The notes below the pieces were generated by a model. The model saw only the letters and a list, made by a program, of their open reading frames with translations, was not told the origin of the DNA and searched no databases. Positions 59,222 to 64,000 of a stretch of DNA of 64,000 bases are shown here, piece by piece. The DNA is from Firm-13 sp964617375 (GTDB lineage: Bacteria; Bacillota; Clostridia; Saccharofermentanales; Saccharofermentanaceae), in assembly GCA_964617375.1 (NCBI GenBank), contig CAZTXQ010000009.1, positions 1 through 64,000 of the forward strand, written 5' to 3'. Both the position numbers and the translations under genes were made by a program. Each line of letters opens with the position of its first letter. Within the stretch, counting starts at the first letter, position 1.

Positions 59222-60628
59222 ATGGCAAAACTATTTTCTGACGATCGATTGAGACAGCGAATCCTCGCATTTTTTGCCGCCTTGTTGTCCTTTTCTATTC
59301 TGACAGCGTATGCCGGCATACCGGTGTATGCCACGGATTCTGTCCCGGAACCGAGCGAATCAAGCGACTCCTCAAAGGACACAGATGGCAGTGAATCCCC
59401 GGATAACGGCTTCGAAATCACATCATCCGCCGAAAATATACTGGTTCTGTCGACTTCAAGAGGCAAAACACTCTATGACAGAAATGCCGGTATAACGGCG
59501 AACATTCCTGCGGCATCAAAGATCATGACGGCCGTCATTGCTCTCGAAGCGCTGACTACCGATACTCTTGTAACCATATCAAAAGATGCCGAAGAACTCG
59601 ATGACAAGTCGGATAAACCTCTCTTTATCATAAAGGGCGAAAAATGCTCTGTACAGTATCTTGTTGCCGCCATCATATACTGCGATTCCGATGCCGCAGC
59701 GCTTTCTCTGGCCGAATATATTTCGAACGATGAGGCCAGCTTTGTGAAGCGGATGAATGAAACAGCAAAGTCTTTAAATATGAAAGACACTCTTTTCGCG
59801 AATACATCCGGAGAACCGGTTATTACCGCACTGCCGTCGACATCGGCCTCCATCAAATACAGTTCGTACGCCAAACAGTATTCCACACTTAATGATCTTG
59901 CCCTTCTTTTTCGCTATGCATTGAATCAGAACTCCTTTCGAGAGATATTCTCCCGGTACAGATCATTGACATTTCAATCCGACGGCACTCCCCAATCAAT
60001 CACCAATACTCTTGTTTCGGCCTGGGGAATTGCCAATCTGGACGGTGCAGCACGCTTTTCCGACACGGATTCGAGTTCGGTTTCGAGCGTTGTATCACTT
60101 GCTTCCGTCGACGATTTCGAAATTGTCATTCTGTTTCAAGACTCGCAGAATGATTCGATTTATCAGGATCTTTCCGGCGGAATAGAATCCACCTTTCATT
60201 ATTATGAGGTTTCAAACCTTGTAAATGCCGGAGATCCATACCGTACCGTATCGATTGACGGAATTCCGGGACCGATCGACGCGGAATTCAAAAACACCGT
60301 GCGGTATATTCATCCGATCGGAACCGAATATGGACTTACCGAAACGGTATTCACGCCTACGCAGGCCCTTGGTCTCCCGATCAGTGCGGGTGATTTGCTC
60401 GGGCAGGTCAGTTTCACACTCGAAGACGGGACGCAGATTGTAACCGAAGTGGTATCTTCGGTGAACGTTTGGTCCGAATCATCGGTCTTCTCCGATACGC
60501 TTGCGCTGCTTAAGACAAATCATAACCTTACCGTTATCATCGTTATGGTCGTGGCCGTGTTCTTCCTGTCGGCCGCGTGGACTCTTACCCGCTTCATTCT
60601 TCGGCTTCGCCGGTCATTAAAAAAGTAA
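59222..60628 (+). CDS. D-alanyl-D-alanine carboxypeptidase (S11)-like protein, catalytic motifs lost
   Basis: The 468-residue protein has a signal peptide (cleavage near A37, VYA-TDS), an acidic Ser-rich linker, an S11 fold (DacA/DacF type), a C-terminal PBP5-like beta domain and a final membrane helix (about 432-455). The active serine motif SxxK is not present: the sequence reads PAASKIMTA, with K100 preceded by A97-A98-S99, as if two residues had been deleted. The SxN triad is C154-D155-S156, and the KTG motif is missing (LDGAARF instead of DGLKTG). It is probably a peptidoglycan-binding or regulatory pseudoenzyme. CGGAG precedes the ATG at 59222. Confidence 0.82.
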   Translation: MAKLFSDDRLRQRILAFFAALLSFSILTAYAGIPVYATDSVPEPSESSDSSKDTDGSESPDNGFEITSSAENILVLSTSRGKTLYDRNAGITANIPAASKIMTAVIALEALTTDTLVTISKDAEELDDKSDKPLFIIKGEKCSVQYLVAAIIYCDSDAAALSLAEYISNDEASFVKRMNETAKSLNMKDTLFANTSGEPVITALPSTSASIKYSSYAKQYSTLNDLALLFRYALNQNSFREIFSRYRSLTFQSDGTPQSITNTLVSAWGIANLDGAARFSDTDSSSVSSVVSLASVDDFEIVILFQDSQNDSIYQDLSGGIESTFHYYEVSNLVNAGDPYRTVSIDGIPGPIDAEFKNTVRYIHPIGTEYGLTETVFTPTQALGLPISAGDLLGQVSFTLEDGTQIVTEVVSSVNVWSESSVFSDTLALLKTNHNLTVIIVMVVAVFFLSAAWTLTRFILRLRRSLKK

Positions 60629-60720
60629 TCCGGATACTTTCCGTTTCCTTTGTTCAAGATATGCGGGAGGCATATTTTGTGATAACATTATAAGGTTAAA
60701 AAAACGGAAGAGGTAAGAAT

Positions 60721-62205
60721 ATGTCTGAAGCTGTTTCAACTCTTAAAACCGGTGTGCGCACAAGATTCGCACCGAGTCCGACGGGATTTATGCATGTCGG
60801 CAATCTTAGAACCGCATTATACGAATATCTGATCGCAAAGTCGCTCGGGGGCGCGTTTGTGCTTCGTATCGAAGATACGGATCAGGAACGTCTGGTACCC
60901 GGCGCTGTCGATATCATATACAACACCTTGAAAGCTGCCGGTCTTGTCCACGACGAAGGCCCGGATATTGGCGGCCCCTACGGCCCATACGTCCAAAGCG
61001 AACGCATGAAGATCTACAAGCCATACGCCGAACAGCTGGTCCGCGAAGGGAAAGCGTATCGCTGTTTCTGCACAAAGGAACGTCTCGAAGCATTGCGAAA
61101 CGAATCGGATTCGGAAGTCACCGGCTATGACCGGCACTGCCGCGATTTATCGAAAGAGGAGATCGAAGCGAACCTGAAGGCAGGTCTTCCCTACGTCATC
61201 CGTCAGCGTATGCCGCTTACGGGTACGACGACCTTTACCGACGCGGTGTACGGAGATATCACAGTACCCAACAAGGAGCTTGAAGATCAGATTCTCATCA
61301 AGACCGACGGTTTCCCGACATACAATTTCGCGAACATCATCGACGATCATCTGATGTGTATTACGCACGTTGTCAGAGGAAGCGAGTATCTCTCCTCCGC
61401 ACCGAAATACAATCTCCTCTACGAGGCTTTCGGCTGGGAAGTTCCGACCTACGTTCATCTCCCTCTCATTCAGGGACGCGGCGCAGACGGCACGATCTCA
61501 AAGCTCTCGAAGCGCCACGGCGCGACAAGCTTCGAGGATCTGATCCGCAGCGGCTATCTGCCCGAAGCTGTCATCAACTATATCGCACTTCTCGGGTGGT
61601 GTCCGAAGGATGACACGCGCGAAATTTTTTCGCTTGAAGAGCTTACCCGCATCTTTTCCGTCGACGGAATCAGCAAGTCCCCTTCCGTTTTCGATTACGA
61701 TAAGCTCGAATGGTTTAACGGCGAATACATCCGCGCGATGTCGGACGAAGATTTTCTCGAAAATGCGCTTTCCGCATACGAGGATCTTCTTCCCGGAAGA
61801 CCGGAGACCTACCATGTCATGACTGAGATCCTGAAGCCGCGTATAACGCGCTTTTCGCAGATTACGGAGAAGCTCTCATTCCTTAAGGCGCTTCCCGACT
61901 ACGATCCGGAGATCTATGTACACAAGAAGAGCAAGACGACTCTCGAGAATTCCGCCGAGATGCTTCTCATTTGCGAAAAGGAGATCTCTTCCCTGTCCGA
62001 CTGGAGCCATGACGCGATATCCGCATGTCTTACAGGGCTTGCCGAACGCATGGGTGTAAAGAATGCGCTTGTAATGTGGCCGGTTCGTATCGCGATATCC
62101 GGAACACAGGTCACGCCCGGCGGCGCCGTCGAGATTCTGGAACTGCTCGGGAAAGAAGAATCCTTGCGAAGAATCGCGTTCGGCCGACAGCGACTTATGC
62201 AATAA
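60721..62205 (+). CDS. gltX: Glutamyl-tRNA synthetase
   Basis: GltX charges tRNA-Glu with glutamate. The 494-residue protein has the class I HIGH-equivalent PSPTGFMHVGNLRTALYEY, the YRCFCTKERLEAL zinc-free variant region, HVVRGSEYLSSAPKY, and the KMSKS-equivalent KLSKRHGA, followed by an all-helical bacterial anticodon-binding domain. AGAGG lies upstream of the ATG. It leads into glnS 67 bases later. Since GlnRS is also encoded, this enzyme could be of the discriminating type, but that cannot be settled by eye. Confidence 0.95.
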   Translation: MSEAVSTLKTGVRTRFAPSPTGFMHVGNLRTALYEYLIAKSLGGAFVLRIEDTDQERLVPGAVDIIYNTLKAAGLVHDEGPDIGGPYGPYVQSERMKIYKPYAEQLVREGKAYRCFCTKERLEALRNESDSEVTGYDRHCRDLSKEEIEANLKAGLPYVIRQRMPLTGTTTFTDAVYGDITVPNKELEDQILIKTDGFPTYNFANIIDDHLMCITHVVRGSEYLSSAPKYNLLYEAFGWEVPTYVHLPLIQGRGADGTISKLSKRHGATSFEDLIRSGYLPEAVINYIALLGWCPKDDTREIFSLEELTRIFSVDGISKSPSVFDYDKLEWFNGEYIRAMSDEDFLENALSAYEDLLPGRPETYHVMTEILKPRITRFSQITEKLSFLKALPDYDPEIYVHKKSKTTLENSAEMLLICEKEISSLSDWSHDAISACLTGLAERMGVKNALVMWPVRIAISGTQVTPGGAVEILELLGKEESLRRIAFGRQRLMQ

Positions 62206-62272
62206 ACCTTTCCATTAGGATCAGACGAACAAAGGAAAGATTCATTTGTATAAAGGATAGATGGTGAAAATT

Positions 62273-63934
62273 ATGAGCGAAAATGAAAGCAACTTTATAT
62301 TTGATTTTATCGAAGAAGATTTGAAGGCCGGCGGACGGTTTGAAGGCAAGACCGTACATACCAGGTTTCCTCCCGAGCCGAACGGTTACCTACATATAGG
62401 GCATGCGAAAGCTCTCTATATTGATTTTCACACGGCGGAGAAATTCGGCGGCCTGTGCAATCTTCGTATGGACGACACGAATCCGACCAAAGAAGACGAA
62501 GAATACGTCGACGCGATTAAGGAAGATATCCACTGGCTTGGCTATGACTGGGGCGACCGCTTCTACTATGCTTCACAGTATTTCCCCGAGATGTACCTTT
62601 TCGCGGAGGAACTGATCAGTAAGGGATTGGCTTATGTCTGCGAGCTGACAGCTGAGCAGATGAAAGAGATGCGCGGCGATCTTACAAATCCTGCCGTAAG
62701 CCCGTACCGCGACCGTCCGGTCGAAGAGAGCCTTGATCTGTTCCGCCGCATGAAGGCCGGGGAATTCGAAGACGGCCGCATGACGCTCCGCGCGAAGATC
62801 GACCTTGCTTCCGGCAACTTCAACATGCGCGATCCGGCCATTTATCGCATCAACCACATATCTCACCACCAGACCGGAGACGCCTGGTGTATTTACCCGA
62901 TGTATGACTTTGCGCATCCGATCGAAGACGCGCTCGAGCACATTACCCATTCCCTGTGCTCGCTGGAATTCGAATCGCACCGTCCTCTTTACGACTGGGT
63001 CATCAACAACTGTTCCGTGCCCGCCAAACCACGCCAGATCGAATTCGCGCGTCTGGGCATCAACCATACGGTTCTCTCCAAGAGAAAATTAAGAAACCTC
63101 GTCGAGAACGGCTATGTGTCCGGTTGGGACGATCCCCGCATGCCAACGCTCTGCGGTCTTCGCCGCCGCGGTTATACACCGGAATCGATCCGTGCCTTCC
63201 ATGAAAGAAACGGCGTCTCCAAAGTGAACAGTATCGTCGATTACGCCTTCCTCGAACACTGCCTAAGAGAAGACTTAAACACCAACGCACGGCGTGTCAT
63301 GGCCGTCGTAGCGCCTGTGAAGCTCATTGTTACCAATTATCCGAAAGACCTTCACGAGGAGTTCACCGTAGAGAACAATCCGGAGAAGCCCGAAGACGGA
63401 AGCCGTACGGTCTCCTTCTCGCGCGAGCTCTGGATTGAGTCGGACGACTTCATGGAAGAGCCGGCAAAGAAGTATTTCCGGCTATTCCCGGGCAACGAGG
63501 TGCGTCTCAAATCGGCGTATGTCGTCCGCTGTGAGAGCTGCAAACGCGATGCCGACGGCAATGTCACCGAGGTATATGCGACATACGATCCCGACAGCCG
63601 CGGCGGAAACACCGCCGACGGAAGGAAGATCAAGGCGACCATTCACTGGGTGGATGCATGCACGGCCGTGGATGCCGAAGTAAGACTTTATGACAACCTT
63701 TTCGATACACCGGAGCCGGATCTTGCCGACTGCAATTATCTGGAGCATATGAACGGGGATTCTCTCAAGGTCATTACCGGTGCCAAACTCGAGGCATCTC
63801 TGGCAACGGCCAGGCCGGCGGACAGTTTCCAGTTCCTGAGACTCGGCTACTTCTGTGCGGACTTAAAAGAGAGCTCGCCCGGGCACCTCGTATTTAACCG
63901 GTCCGTATCCTTGAAAGACAGTTTCCGGGGATAA
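62273..63934 (+). CDS. glnS: Glutaminyl-tRNA synthetase
   Basis: GlnS charges tRNA-Gln directly. The 553-residue protein has the HIGH motif in PPEPNGYLHIGHAKALYIDF, RMDDTNPTKED, the KMSKS equivalent VLSKRKLRNL, and the two C-terminal beta-barrel anticodon domains. I place the start at the ATG at 62273, preceded by GGTGA at five bases, which gives the N-terminus MSENESNF; an in-frame ATG at 62261 with AAAGGA just upstream is an alternative. The gene follows gltX and precedes another gene 29 bases later. Confidence 0.95.
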   Translation: MSENESNFIFDFIEEDLKAGGRFEGKTVHTRFPPEPNGYLHIGHAKALYIDFHTAEKFGGLCNLRMDDTNPTKEDEEYVDAIKEDIHWLGYDWGDRFYYASQYFPEMYLFAEELISKGLAYVCELTAEQMKEMRGDLTNPAVSPYRDRPVEESLDLFRRMKAGEFEDGRMTLRAKIDLASGNFNMRDPAIYRINHISHHQTGDAWCIYPMYDFAHPIEDALEHITHSLCSLEFESHRPLYDWVINNCSVPAKPRQIEFARLGINHTVLSKRKLRNLVENGYVSGWDDPRMPTLCGLRRRGYTPESIRAFHERNGVSKVNSIVDYAFLEHCLREDLNTNARRVMAVVAPVKLIVTNYPKDLHEEFTVENNPEKPEDGSRTVSFSRELWIESDDFMEEPAKKYFRLFPGNEVRLKSAYVVRCESCKRDADGNVTEVYATYDPDSRGGNTADGRKIKATIHWVDACTAVDAEVRLYDNLFDTPEPDLADCNYLEHMNGDSLKVITGAKLEASLATARPADSFQFLRLGYFCADLKESSPGHLVFNRSVSLKDSFRG

Positions 63935-63963
63935 ATGTTATTCCCGATCGGAGGTTTTTTCTC

Positions 63964-64000
63964 ATGTCTGAAAATGAACACGTTGGGATGAAGCGGAAAG
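63964..64000 (+). CDS. Start of an unidentified gene, cut by the window edge
   Basis: An ATG at 63964 preceded by GGAGG at nine bases opens a frame reading MSENEHVGMKRK before the window ends. Twelve residues are too few to name a product. The first five residues equal those of GlnS, which may be chance. Confidence 0.5.
   Translation, partial: MSENEHVGMKRK

Overview
The window reads as chromosomal DNA of a low-to-mid GC Gram-positive anaerobe of the Clostridia, most likely a Lachnospiraceae-type gut or rumen bacterium. The evidence is gene content: a GlgC/GlgD pair, SepF next to YggS, HemZ, ferredoxin-dependent 2-oxoacid oxidoreductases (IorAB and a VorDBAC set), MutS2, Rrf2 regulators, a BirA-type bioY promoter and a Cheo-type LexA box. 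Species cannot be named from sequence reading alone. Most genes lie on the minus strand, and no phage, IS element, plasmid module or CRISPR array is visible.

Layout. 1-415: no gene, two kinds of repeat. 416-2014 (-): GNAT acetyltransferase and a cell-wall amidase. 2217-4166 (+): UDP-galactopyranose mutase and a family 2 glycosyltransferase (galactofuranose glycan synthesis). 4267-5941 (-): DUF47 protein and Pit phosphate transporter. 6100-6175: tRNA-Pro. 6307-11352 (-): zinc-ribbon membrane protein, HemZ, DUF3810, DUF1624 acyltransferase-like protein, type II pantothenate kinase and SepF. 11554-18373 (-): a tightly coupled run of iorA, iorB, a double ACT protein, a COG4100 PLP enzyme, a HlyD-like membrane protein with a repeat-rich N-terminus, and YggS. 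18567-20443 (-): sodium:solute symporter and tRNA-Leu. 20615-30125 (-): glycogen operon glgB-glgC-glgD-glgA-GH13 followed by a zinc-ribbon membrane protein. 30291-32876 (-): vorDBAC.

33074-35417 (+): ABC exporter with its own TetR repressor and a clear operator. 35379-36068 (-): bioY behind five evenly spaced BirA-like half-sites. 36255-39301 (-): SPFH/zinc-ribbon protein, membrane zinc-ribbon protein and P-loop ATPase. 39452-40956 (+): small OadG-like protein and apgM. 41043-51107 (-): mutS2, pgsA, pfkA, dnaE and uvrB, the last two behind a LexA box. 51347-52798 (+): ilvE and a mini-XRE regulator. 52808-55084 (-): Gfo/Idh/MocA oxidoreductase and a cellobiose 2-epimerase-like protein. 55259-55729 (+): an orphan beta-sandwich domain. 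55749-59069 (-): M28-like lipoprotein, 3-dehydroquinate-synthase-like protein and two Rrf2 regulators. 59222 to the end (+): D,D-carboxypeptidase-like protein, gltX, glnS and the start of another gene.

The genes describe central carbon storage (glycogen), glycolysis (pfkA, apgM), ferredoxin-linked amino-acid fermentation (IorAB, Vor, IlvE), cell division and envelope upkeep, and DNA repair. The most unusual part is 55.7-60.6 kb, where three enzyme-family proteins (M28 peptidase, DHQ synthase, S11 carboxypeptidase) each appear to have lost residues that define catalysis. The bioY promoter with five same-orientation half-sites, the SPFH/zinc-ribbon/ATPase cluster, the repeat-bearing HlyD-like and GlgA proteins, and the LexA-controlled uvrB-dnaE pair also deserve attention. 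I did not find a clearly recognisable new defence or mobile system.
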